Below, piece after piece: positions 46,002 to 53,826 of a stretch of 64,000 nt of DNA (the first letter of the stretch is position 1; every line of letters begins with the position of its first letter). The DNA comes from Pseudooceanicola spongiae (GTDB taxonomy: Bacteria; Pseudomonadota; Alphaproteobacteria; Rhodobacterales; Rhodobacteraceae). Location of the stretch: positions 728,501 to 792,500 of the forward strand of contig NZ_CP045201.1 in NCBI RefSeq assembly GCF_014899185.1, in the 5' to 3' direction. The position numbers and the translations under genes are program-made. The notes below the pieces were generated by a model. It was not told the DNA's origin. It did not search any database and was given only the letters and a program-made list of their open reading frames with translations.

Positions 46002-46962
46002 TCCGGTGCGCCATGTGCTGAGCGGGGCGACGATGGGCACGCGCTGGTCGGCGCAGTTTTTCGCGCCCCATGAAGTCGACGCGCAGGTTGTGGAGCGCGC
46101 CTTGCAGGCGGCGGTGGCGCAGGTCGATGCGCAGATGTCGACCTGGAACACGGGCAGTGATCTGATGCGCCTGAACGCCGCGCCGATTGGTCTGTGGTGC
46201 CCAGTGCCGGAGCGGCTGTTTGCGGTGCTGGAGCTGGGGCTGGCGATCGGCGCGGCCTCGGGCGGGGCGTTCGACATCGGGATGGGCGACGCGGTGACGG
46301 CCTGGGGCTTTGGCGCCGAGGCGGCCTCCGCTGCGGCGATCGGCGTGGCGATGGCGGGCCGGGGGCGCGCCGCCGGGGCGCTGGAGCTGGACGCGGGACG
46401 GGTGCGCAAATCGGCTGCCGTGACGCTGGATCTGAACGGCATTGCCAAGGGCTATGGCACTGACCGGCTGGCGGAGGTGCTGATGGATTTCGGGGTCAGG
46501 GACGCTCTGGTCGGGATCGACGGCGAGATGCGCGCGCTCGGGGCCAAGCCGGACGGCACCGCCTGGAGCGTCGCGGTGGAGGCGCCGGAGATCGCGCGCC
46601 GTGCCGCCCATTCGGTGCTGGTGCTGCAGGATGCCGCCGTCGCGACCTCGGGCGATTATCGTCATTGGGTCGAGGTGGCGGGGCAGCGTCTGTCGCACAC
46701 GATGGACCCGGTTCGGGGCGCGCCACTACAGCGCCCGCCTGCCTCTGTCAGCGTGATCGCGCGCAGCTGCGCCGAGGCCGATGCCTGGGCCAGTGCGCTG
46801 ATGGTGCTGGGGCCGCACGCCGGGGCCAAGGTAGTGCGCCGCCATGGCCTCAGCGCGCTGTTCCTGCTGCGCGAGGCGTCGCCAGAGGCCACAGGCGGGG
46901 TCAGTGCGCTTGGCATCGGGGCGTTGTTTGAGGCGCAGGTCCCGGCAGATGAGACGATATGA
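45982..46962 (+). CDS. apbE: FAD:protein FMN transferase
   Basis: This 326-residue ApbE enzyme attaches FMN from FAD to Ser/Thr in target proteins. Signatures are LSGATMGTRWSAQFF, the GGAFDIGMGDAVTAWGFG region, TLDLNGIAKGYGTDRLAEVL, DGEMRALGAKPDG and ATSGDYRHWVEVAGQRLSHT followed by the DP motif. No clear signal peptide is present, so either an uncleaved export route or cytosolic action must be considered. It overlaps the reductase gene by 20 bp, and the DUF2271 protein is its likely substrate. Confidence 0.92.
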   Translation: MSKMSTDPVRHVLSGATMGTRWSAQFFAPHEVDAQVVERALQAAVAQVDAQMSTWNTGSDLMRLNAAPIGLWCPVPERLFAVLELGLAIGAASGGAFDIGMGDAVTAWGFGAEAASAAAIGVAMAGRGRAAGALELDAGRVRKSAAVTLDLNGIAKGYGTDRLAEVLMDFGVRDALVGIDGEMRALGAKPDGTAWSVAVEAPEIARRAAHSVLVLQDAAVATSGDYRHWVEVAGQRLSHTMDPVRGAPLQRPPASVSVIARSCAEADAWASALMVLGPHAGAKVVRRHGLSALFLLREASPEATGGVSALGIGALFEAQVPADETI

Positions 46963-47097
46963 GGCGGCGTTGCGGTATCGGCAAAAACCAGCGCGCCAGC
47001 TTCCAATTTGCGGTTGCGCACAGGCGCGCGGCGCAGTCAATCACTCCGGGCGGTGCCCGGTTGTTCGTGCAGCTCGTATCACATAGGAATATCGACA

Positions 47098-47895
47098 ATG
47101 GATTTCATTAACGCCGCAATCCTCGGCATCATCGAGGGGATCACGGAATTTCTTCCGATCTCCTCCACCGGGCACCTGATCATTGCCGAACACTGGCTGG
47201 GCGGGCGCTCCGAGACCTTCAACGTGGTCATTCAGGCGGGCGCCATTCTGGCGGTGACGCTGATCTACTGGCGCCGCATCGTCAGCCTGCTGACCGGCTG
47301 GAACGACCCCGAGGCGCGGGCCTATCTGGGCAAGATCCTGATCGCCTTCGGAATCACCGGCGTGCTGGGGCTGATCGTCAAGAAGCTGGGCTTCGAGCTG
47401 CCGACCGAGATCACGCCGGTGGCCTGGGCGCTGGTCATCGGGGGCTTCTGGATGCTCGCGGCCGAGGCCTTTGCCGCCAAGCTGCCGGACCGCACGAAGG
47501 TGACGCTGACGGTGGCGATTGCGGTGGGTCTGGGGCAGATCGTGGCGGGGGTTTTTCCGGGCACCTCGCGCTCGGCCACCACGATCTTTGTGGCGATGCT
47601 GTTCGGGCTGTCAAACCGGGCGGCGGCGACCGAGTTCGCCTTTCTGGTCGGCATCCCGACGATGTATGCCGCCAGCGGCTATGAGCTGTTGTCGCAGTTC
47701 AAGGATGGCGGCGGCATCGAGGAAGACTGGACAGCGCTCGGCGTGGCCTTCGTGTTTTCCACCATCACGGCCTTCATCGCGGTGAAATGGCTGCTGGGGT
47801 TCATCCAGACGCACCGCTTCACGGCCTTCGCGATCTACCGGATCCTGTTCGGTGGCGCTTTGCTGGCCGCAGCTTCGGCGGGCTTTCTGGCCTGA
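47098..47895 (+). CDS. uppP: Undecaprenyl-diphosphatase
   Basis: This 265-residue membrane enzyme recycles undecaprenyl pyrophosphate for cell-wall synthesis. The motifs GIIEGITEFLPISSTGHLII and GVFPGTSRSATTIFVAML are diagnostic. About eight helices are present. The start at 47098 follows TAGGA; the longer frame to 47008 is not needed. It is separated from apbE by 135 bp with no recognisable element. Confidence 0.96.
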   Translation: MDFINAAILGIIEGITEFLPISSTGHLIIAEHWLGGRSETFNVVIQAGAILAVTLIYWRRIVSLLTGWNDPEARAYLGKILIAFGITGVLGLIVKKLGFELPTEITPVAWALVIGGFWMLAAEAFAAKLPDRTKVTLTVAIAVGLGQIVAGVFPGTSRSATTIFVAMLFGLSNRAAATEFAFLVGIPTMYAASGYELLSQFKDGGGIEEDWTALGVAFVFSTITAFIAVKWLLGFIQTHRFTAFAIYRILFGGALLAAASAGFLA

Positions 47896-47900
47896 CCGAT

Positions 47901-47924
47901 GGGGGCTGTCGCAGGACGGCCCCC
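47901..47924. terminator. Stem-loop between convergent uppP and C39-peptidase genes
   Basis: GGGGGCTGTC (47901-47910) pairs with GACGGCCCCC (47915-47924) with one T-G wobble and a GCAG loop. No T tract follows on either strand, but its position between convergent genes suggests a terminator. Confidence 0.5.
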
Positions 47925-47938
47925 GAGACGCGCCGGGG

Positions 47939-48913
47939 CTATCTCCGCAGGACGATGGCAGCGTGATAGGCCGGGTCGCCGTAGGCCGCCATACGCATGA
48001 GGGTGCCCAGATCAACCGGGATGCAATCGACATCCGCGAGGGTCTCGGCATCGTCGGGTTCGGCCCAGGGATCATTGAGCAACACGCTGCCGTTGTCTTC
48101 GGCGTGCACCAGCACCCAGTGCGGCGCATGCTCGGCGTGGGTGTGGCACTGGTCGATCAGCAGGATGACCTGCGCGCCCTCCCGGATCAGGCGGGTCAGC
48201 TCTGCGCCGGTCAGCGCCTGTGGGTGGACGCGCAGGGTGCGGCGGGCTTCGGCGCGAAATTCGGCCTGCACAAAGCGCATCAGCTCCTGCTTTTCGGCAC
48301 TGTTGCCACGGTCCAGCAGGATGGCGGTGTCGCTATCGAACCAGACCTCGACAGTCAGACCGCGCCGGGCGGCGGCCAGCGCGACGCCGTAGGGATCGCA
48401 GCCGCCCGGGCCGTTCAGCCCGATCAGGGTCGTGGCTTCGCGCCAGAGGGCGATTTCGGTGCTGCGGCTGACAGTGCGCTCCAGCGCCATGGCGAGGGCG
48501 ACGGGGCCACAGGTGAACCCCGTGGTCTGGGTGAACTGGCCGGTGTCATGCGGGCTGGTGATTGCTGGGCCGATCCAGTGCTGGGCATAGCCGCGCCCGG
48601 TGTCGGCAAGGTGCAGGGCGCGGATCGCCTCCGGCCAGTCGGGCGTGGCGCGGATCAGGCGGGCCTTGCGCGCGGCGGCGAAGGCCATGACAGCGGCGGC
48701 GAGGGCGGGGCGATCCGCCTCGGCGCAGTGCCAGCCGACAAGCAGCAGCATCTGAGACGTGCGCCTTTGCCGGAACACGGCATAGGCCGACACCGGATCG
48801 CCAAGGCCGACGGCGAGGATATGCGCGGCCTTCTCGTGCTCGGTCGGGGCGGCCCCGGCGGGCAGGTCGGCGCAGCTGATACGGTGGGGTTCGGTGTCGC
48901 GTGTCCGGGTCAT
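47939..48913 (-). CDS. C39-like cysteine peptidase (DUF3335 type)
   Basis: The protein has 324 residues without a signal peptide. The C-terminal two thirds carry a papain-like C39 core: catalytic Cys in TTGFTCGPVALAMAL, His in PHWVLVHAED and Asp in LNDPWAEP. The N-terminal 110 residues (AVFRQRRTSQMLLLVGWHCA region) are unassigned. It is the last gene of a six-gene overlapping run after a peptide-type ABC importer, so it may hydrolyse an imported peptide-like compound in the cytosol. Its start overlaps the deacylase stop (ATGA). Confidence 0.82.
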   Translation of the reverse strand: MTRTRDTEPHRISCADLPAGAAPTEHEKAAHILAVGLGDPVSAYAVFRQRRTSQMLLLVGWHCAEADRPALAAAVMAFAAARKARLIRATPDWPEAIRALHLADTGRGYAQHWIGPAITSPHDTGQFTQTTGFTCGPVALAMALERTVSRSTEIALWREATTLIGLNGPGGCDPYGVALAAARRGLTVEVWFDSDTAILLDRGNSAEKQELMRFVQAEFRAEARRTLRVHPQALTGAELTRLIREGAQVILLIDQCHTHAEHAPHWVLVHAEDNGSVLLNDPWAEPDDAETLADVDCIPVDLGTLMRMAAYGDPAYHAAIVLRR

Positions 48914-49908
48914 TGCGTGACCTCCGTGGCGAGATGGGCGATGCAGTCTCCGCGTACGACAAGGCCGGGATGGCGCAGGCAGAAGACGGTGCCGGGGCGG
49001 GCGAAATAGTGCGGGTGCGGGGCGTCGGCAAGGTCCTCGGTGCTCCAGATCGCGCCGCAGAGATGGCCGGTGTCGACGCCATCGCCCAGATCAACGGCGG
49101 GTTCGAAGATGCCCGCGCGGCTGGCGTAGACGTAGTGATCGCGCCCCATGATGCGGTATTCGGTGGCGGGGGCGCGCGCAGGCAGGGCCGCATCGATCAG
49201 TCCCCAATGCGCCAGAAGCCGGCGCAATCCATCCTCTACCAGCGCGATGCCGGAGCGGGAGACCGAGCCGCCGCCGCCGAACTCTCCGCCGAGCGAGACG
49301 ACCTGCTGGCGGTTCGCTTCGGAGGTCGAGAGGCGGGGATCGGGGGAGTAGTCCCAGATGACGATCCGTTCGGCCCCGAAGGCGCGGGCGGAGGCGAGGG
49401 CGGTGTCGTCGACGTCTGCCACGCCACTGCGCCGGGTCGAGACGAAGGGCAGATATTGCAGGGACGAGCCGCCGGCGTGGATGTCGTGAAAGTAGTCTGC
49501 CATGGGCAGCAGCACCGAGGAGAGGTAGTGCGCGATCGCAGCGGTTGGCCCGCCAAGCGGATCGCCGGGGAAGGCGCGGTTGAGGTTGCCTCCATCCTCG
49601 GGCGAGGTGCGCAGACCGGCGCGAAAGGCGGGCGCGTTCAGCATCGGCAGGGCGATGATGCGGCCGCGCACCTCGGCCGGGGTCAGGCTGGCCAGCAGTT
49701 TGCGGATGGCGACGGGACCTTCATATTCATCGCCATGGGTGCCGCCGGTCAGCAGGACGGTGGGGCCGGGGCCGCCAGACAGCACGGCGATGGGGATCGT
49801 CAGTACGCCGTAGGCCGAACGGTGCACGGAATGGGGCAGGCACAGATCGCCGGTCTGATAGCCTGTGGCGTCGTAGTCGACGGTGGTCCAGATCGCAGAG
49901 GGGGTCAC
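48910..49908 (-). CDS. Succinylglutamate desuccinylase/aspartoacylase family deacylase, DoeB-like
   Basis: This 332-residue M14-type zinc deacylase has the metal motif TGGTHGDEYEGPVAIRKL, RTSPEDGGNLNRAFPG and the third ligand in DYFHDIHAGGSSLQY. The sequence resembles DoeB, which removes acetyl from N-acetyl-diaminobutyrate in ectoine breakdown, but no other ectoine gene is nearby. Its place after the importer genes suggests it deacylates the imported compound. It overlaps both neighbours by ATGA. Confidence 0.87.
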   Translation of the reverse strand: MTPSAIWTTVDYDATGYQTGDLCLPHSVHRSAYGVLTIPIAVLSGGPGPTVLLTGGTHGDEYEGPVAIRKLLASLTPAEVRGRIIALPMLNAPAFRAGLRTSPEDGGNLNRAFPGDPLGGPTAAIAHYLSSVLLPMADYFHDIHAGGSSLQYLPFVSTRRSGVADVDDTALASARAFGAERIVIWDYSPDPRLSTSEANRQQVVSLGGEFGGGGSVSRSGIALVEDGLRRLLAHWGLIDAALPARAPATEYRIMGRDHYVYASRAGIFEPAVDLGDGVDTGHLCGAIWSTEDLADAPHPHYFARPGTVFCLRHPGLVVRGDCIAHLATEVTQ

Positions 49909-50954
49909 GTCAGGGTATCCTCGGTGGCGCGGCGCGCGGCGGCGGCCCGGTAGAGCTGCAGAGCCGCCAGCATCCGCGCAGGGGGTGTGAGTGTGGTGGG
50001 AACGAAAGCGGGCAGGTCATCGCTGCGCCAGCAGGCGACGGCGTGGGGTTTGGCGTCGTGCGGTGGTTTATCCGTCGCGCAGATGGCCTGAGCCTGCGGG
50101 CAGCGGGTGCGGAAGGTGCAGCCGGAGGGTGGGGCAAGCGGGCTGGGCACCTCTCCGGTCAGTTTCATCCGGGGGCGGCTGGCAGCGGGCAAAGGCTCCA
50201 GCGTGGCGGCGATCAGGGCGCGGGTATAGGGGTGGCGCGGGCTGGCGAAGACCTGTTCGGTGGGGCCTTCCTCGACAATGCGGCCCAGATACATGACGGC
50301 GACGCGGTGCGAGATATGACGCACCAGCGACAGCCCGTGCGAGATGAACAGCAGGGCGACACCTGTCTTGGCCTGAATCTCCTGCAGCAGGTTGGCGATC
50401 TGCGCCTGCACCGAGACATCGAGCGCCGAGACCGCCTCGTCACAGACGATCAGTTCGGGTTCGACCGCGAGGGCGCGGGCAAGGGCGACACGCTGGCGCT
50501 GGCCGCCGGAGAGTTCATGGGGATAGCGTCTGCCGATCTCGGGGCGCAGGCCGACGAGGCTCAGCAGACTGTCGAGGCGGGCCGGGATGGCGGCACGCGG
50601 CGCGAGATCATGCAGCAGGATCGGCTCGGTGATCAGGGCACCGACGGTCATCGTGGGGTTCAGCGAGCCGAAGGGGTCCTGAAACACGATCTGGATCTGG
50701 CGGGCGCGGGCCTTGCCCGTCTGGGCGGTCTGGCCGTTGACCTGCATCTGGCCGGAGGTGGCCTTGTGCAGCCCGGCAACGATCCATCCCAGAGTGGACT
50801 TGCCACAGCCGGATTCCCCGACCAGCGCCAGCGTTTCGCCCTTGTGGATCGTCAGGGTGATGTCGTCCAGCGCGCGCAGCACCAGCGGTTTGCCAAAGGC
50901 GCTGCCCTTCAGGCGGAAGTCCTTGCTGAGGTGGGTGAGGTGCAGAAGGCTCAT
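49905..50954 (-). CDS. Peptide-type ABC importer ATPase, DppF-like
   Basis: This 349-residue ATPase has Walker A GESGCGKSTLGWIV, the signature LSGGQRQRVALARAL, Walker B LIVCDEAVSALDVS and the oligopeptide-type C-terminal extension with cysteines (CTFRTRCPQAQAIC). The extension in DppF/OppF proteins binds an iron-sulfur cluster. The start at 50954 (MSLLHLTHL) overlaps the DppD-like stop. Confidence 0.93.
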   Translation of the reverse strand: MSLLHLTHLSKDFRLKGSAFGKPLVLRALDDITLTIHKGETLALVGESGCGKSTLGWIVAGLHKATSGQMQVNGQTAQTGKARARQIQIVFQDPFGSLNPTMTVGALITEPILLHDLAPRAAIPARLDSLLSLVGLRPEIGRRYPHELSGGQRQRVALARALAVEPELIVCDEAVSALDVSVQAQIANLLQEIQAKTGVALLFISHGLSLVRHISHRVAVMYLGRIVEEGPTEQVFASPRHPYTRALIAATLEPLPAASRPRMKLTGEVPSPLAPPSGCTFRTRCPQAQAICATDKPPHDAKPHAVACWRSDDLPAFVPTTLTPPARMLAALQLYRAAAARRATEDTLT

Positions 50955-51973
50955 GTGCGGGCTCCCAGAGTTTCCAGCAGCGGCGCGTAATGGCAGGCGG
51001 TGAGACGCGCGGGCCCGAGGCGGCGGAGCTGGGGCCGGACGGTTTCGCATGTGCCATTGGCGAAGGGGCAGCGGGTATGAAAGTGGCATCCCGGTGGCAT
51101 GTGGCGCGGATCGGGGACGGTGCCTGTGATCGGCAGCATCGGCGCGCCGCGCTGGCTGAGCTGGGGCATCGAGCCGAGCAGACCGAGCGTATAGGGATGT
51201 TCGGGGCTGTCGAAGAGGTCAGCGGCCGAGGCCATCTCGACCATCCGCCCGGCATAGAGCACGGCCACGCGGTCGGCCATTTCGGCGACGACGCCCATGT
51301 CATGGGTGATGAAGATCGTCGCCGTGCCCACCTCACGCGCGAGATCGCGGATCAGGTCGAGGATCTGCGCCTGCACGGTGACGTCGAGCGCGGTGGTCGG
51401 TTCGTCTGCGATGAGCAAGCGGGGGCGGTGGATCAGCGCCATGGCGATCAGCGCCCGCTGGCGCATCCCCCCCGACAGCTGATGCGGATAGGCGCGGGCG
51501 CGCACGTCCGGCGAGGGGATGCCGGTGGCGGCCAGAGCCTCGACCGCGCGGGTATGGGCCCGCACGCGGGGCATGTCATCGTGCAGCAGGATCGCCTCGA
51601 CCAGCTGATCGCCGATGCGCTGCACGGGGTTGAGGGCGGTCGCGGGCTCCTGAAAGATCATCGCCATGTCGCGCCCCCGCAGGGCGCGCTTGTCGCGCTG
51701 GCCGAGGCTGGCCAGATCCCTGCCGTCAAAGCTGAGGTGGTCGGCGGTCATCGTGGCCGTGGGTGGCAGCAGGTTCATCAGCGCCAGTGACAGGACGGAT
51801 TTGCCCGAGCCGCTTTCGCCCACGACCGCCAGCGTTTCGCCCGGGCTGACGCCGAGACTGACGCCCTGCAGGGCGGGCAAGGGCCCGTGATCGGTGCGAA
51901 AGCTGACCGACAGGTTGTCGACGCGCAGCAGGGGCGCGGTGGTCTGGGGGGCCGGCAGGCTCTGCATCTTCAT
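50951..51973 (-). CDS. Peptide-type ABC importer ATPase, DppD-like
   Basis: This 340-residue ATPase has Walker A GESGSGKSVLSLAL, the signature LSGGMRQRALIAMAL, Walker B LLIADEPTTALDVT and the C-terminal cysteine cluster (CHFHTRCPFANGTC). It works as a heterodimer with the DppF-like protein. Both ends overlap neighbours by four bases. Confidence 0.93.
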   Translation of the reverse strand: MKMQSLPAPQTTAPLLRVDNLSVSFRTDHGPLPALQGVSLGVSPGETLAVVGESGSGKSVLSLALMNLLPPTATMTADHLSFDGRDLASLGQRDKRALRGRDMAMIFQEPATALNPVQRIGDQLVEAILLHDDMPRVRAHTRAVEALAATGIPSPDVRARAYPHQLSGGMRQRALIAMALIHRPRLLIADEPTTALDVTVQAQILDLIRDLAREVGTATIFITHDMGVVAEMADRVAVLYAGRMVEMASAADLFDSPEHPYTLGLLGSMPQLSQRGAPMLPITGTVPDPRHMPPGCHFHTRCPFANGTCETVRPQLRRLGPARLTACHYAPLLETLGART

Positions 51974-52824
51974 TGCGCCCTCCGATCACCGGCGTCGCGC
52001 AGGGCATCGCCGAGCAGGTTGAACGACAGCACGATCGCGAAGATCAGCAGCGAGGCCGCGGTCGAGACATGCGGCGCGATGAACAGGAAGGCGCGCCCTT
52101 CGGCGGCAATACCGCCCAGCTCGGCCGTGGGCGGTTGCAGGCCCAGACCGAGAAATCCCAGGGTCGCGGCCAGCAGGATCGCATCACCAAAGGCCAGCGT
52201 CGTATAGGTCAGGATCGGTGGATAGGCATTGGCCAGCAGGTAACGCGTCAGCAGGCGGTGATCGGGCAGGCCGATGGCGCGGCCGCTCTCGATATAGTCC
52301 TGTGTCATCACCGACAGGGCTGCGCCGCGCGAAATCCTTGCGATGCCGGGCATGACCGACAGGCCGACGGCGAGGATGAGGCTGTCGAGACCCGGCCCCA
52401 GGATCGCCGCAAGTGACAGGCCGAACAGGATCGAAGGGAACGACAGTAGCACATCGACCAGGCGCATCAGCACGCCGTCGAGTTTGCGGTAGAACGCAGC
52501 GCACAGGCCAATGCTGCCGCCCAGCAGCGCGCCAAAAGCGGTTCCCGCGCAGCCGATCATCAGGGTGGTGCGCGCGCCGTAGAGCAGGCGGGTCAGCATG
52601 TCGCGCCCCTGACTGTCGGTGCCCAGCAGATGGCCGTTGCCGGGGCCTTGCAGGCGCTGGCGCAGGGCGGTTTCGTAGGGATCGAAGGACGTCAGCAGCG
52701 GCGCGAAGATTGCGGCCAGCGCAATGGCGAGCAGCAGGCCGAGGGCGAGGGCGGCCATGGGGTTGCGCCGCAGTCGGGGGGGAAGCCGTCGGGGGCGGCG
52801 CGGCAGGGTGAGGGTGTCGCTCAT
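51970..52824 (-). CDS. Peptide-type ABC importer permease, DppC-like
   Basis: This 284-residue permease has about six helices, the N-terminal OppC-type segment LTSFDPYETALRQRLQGPG, GTDSQGRDMLTRLLYGART and the EAA loop SGRAIGLPDHRLLTRYLLAN. The start at 52824 (MSDTLTLPRRP) overlaps the DppB-like stop. A much longer open frame upstream is antisense-like noise inside dppB. Confidence 0.92.
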   Translation of the reverse strand: MSDTLTLPRRPRRLPPRLRRNPMAALALGLLLAIALAAIFAPLLTSFDPYETALRQRLQGPGNGHLLGTDSQGRDMLTRLLYGARTTLMIGCAGTAFGALLGGSIGLCAAFYRKLDGVLMRLVDVLLSFPSILFGLSLAAILGPGLDSLILAVGLSVMPGIARISRGAALSVMTQDYIESGRAIGLPDHRLLTRYLLANAYPPILTYTTLAFGDAILLAATLGFLGLGLQPPTAELGGIAAEGRAFLFIAPHVSTAASLLIFAIVLSFNLLGDALRDAGDRRAQ

Positions 52825-53762
52825 GTGCGGGCTCCCAGTCTGGGGTCGGCAAGTTCGTTCAGCAGGTCGACGGCGACATTGACGATGATGAAGGCCGAGG
52901 CGAGGAAGATGATCGCGCCCTGTGCCATCGGATAGTCCCCGGCGATGATCGCGCCGACCGCCAGACGCCCGACCCCGGGCCAGGAAAAGATCGTCTCGGT
53001 GACGACAGCGCCGCCCATGAGAGAGCCGATCTGCAACCCGATCAGCGTGATCACCGGCAGGATGGCGGTGCGCAATGCGTGGTTCAGCACGACGCGGGTT
53101 TCTGAGGCACCCTTGGCGCGGGCGGTGCGGACGTGATCGGCATGCAGGGCATCCGACAGGGTGGTGCGGGTCATCCGCGCGATGGGTCCGATGAGGATCA
53201 GCCCGAGGGCGGTCGCGGGCAGGGCGATGTGGCTGAGCCCGTCCAGTGTCCAGAGCGGACCTCCGCGCCCCTGGATCGGAAAGGCGCGGGTGCGCACGGC
53301 AAACTGGATCATCAGCAGGCCGACCCAGAACACCGGGATAGACACGCCCATCACGGCCAGTGTCATCACCATCCGGTCGATGATCCCGCCGCGCCTGAGC
53401 GCCGCGAGTATGCCAAGCGCCAGAGCCGTCGGCACCGCCCAGAGCATGGCGGCGCACATCAGCTCAACCGTGGGGCCGATGGCGCGCAACAGCTCGGCGC
53501 TGACGGAGGCGTTGTTGATGACGGAGTGGCCCATATCACCGGAGAGCACCCGCTGCAGATAGTAGAGGAACTGCACGATCAGCGGCTGATCCAGCCCGAG
53601 GTGACGGCGGATTGCCTCGATCTCGGCCTCGGTGCCCTGCGGGCCGGCGATGGCGACAGCGGGATCGGCGGGGATCACCTGCAGCATCAGGAAGCCGATC
53701 AGCAGAACGCCGGTCAGAACGACAAGAGAGACGGCGGCGCGGCGCAAGAGACGAACCATCAT
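52821..53762 (-). CDS. Peptide-type ABC importer permease, DppB-like
   Basis: This 313-residue permease begins with a helix (AAVSLVVLTGVLLIGFLMLQ), and has the VIPADPA segment, the EAA loop RTARAKGASETRVVLNHALR and the C-terminal FSWPGVGRLAVGAII, all typical of DppB/OppB. It is the first permease gene after the binding-protein gene, separated by 64 bp that contain a stem-loop. Confidence 0.93.
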   Translation of the reverse strand: MMVRLLRRAAVSLVVLTGVLLIGFLMLQVIPADPAVAIAGPQGTEAEIEAIRRHLGLDQPLIVQFLYYLQRVLSGDMGHSVINNASVSAELLRAIGPTVELMCAAMLWAVPTALALGILAALRRGGIIDRMVMTLAVMGVSIPVFWVGLLMIQFAVRTRAFPIQGRGGPLWTLDGLSHIALPATALGLILIGPIARMTRTTLSDALHADHVRTARAKGASETRVVLNHALRTAILPVITLIGLQIGSLMGGAVVTETIFSWPGVGRLAVGAIIAGDYPMAQGAIIFLASAFIIVNVAVDLLNELADPRLGART

Positions 53763-53780
53763 GCGGGTCTGGTCCCGAGG

Positions 53781-53809
53781 CGCCCTGCCAGCGCGCGGCA
53801 GGCAGGGCG
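53781..53809 (-). terminator. Stem-loop between binding-protein and permease genes (peptide ABC)
   Basis: CGCCCTGCC (53781-53789) pairs perfectly with GGCAGGGCG (53801-53809) around an 11-nt loop. There is no T tract. It occupies the same position as hairpins in the other two uptake operons and may act as a partial terminator or RNA stabiliser. Confidence 0.55.
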
Positions 53810-53826
53810 GTTGCGGGTAAGCCGAT

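Noticed and set aside
46963..47097. Fourth copy of the 11-bp-phased repeat
   Set aside because: Only a single CGGTATC is present, with no units at 11-bp steps.
48910..49908. Ectoine degradation locus
   Set aside because: The deacylase resembles DoeB, but doeA, ectoine synthesis genes and the usual TeaABC-type transporter are absent nearby.
52825..53457. N-terminal extension of the DppC-like frame
   Set aside because: It lies in a different frame of the dppB gene and does not look like a permease.
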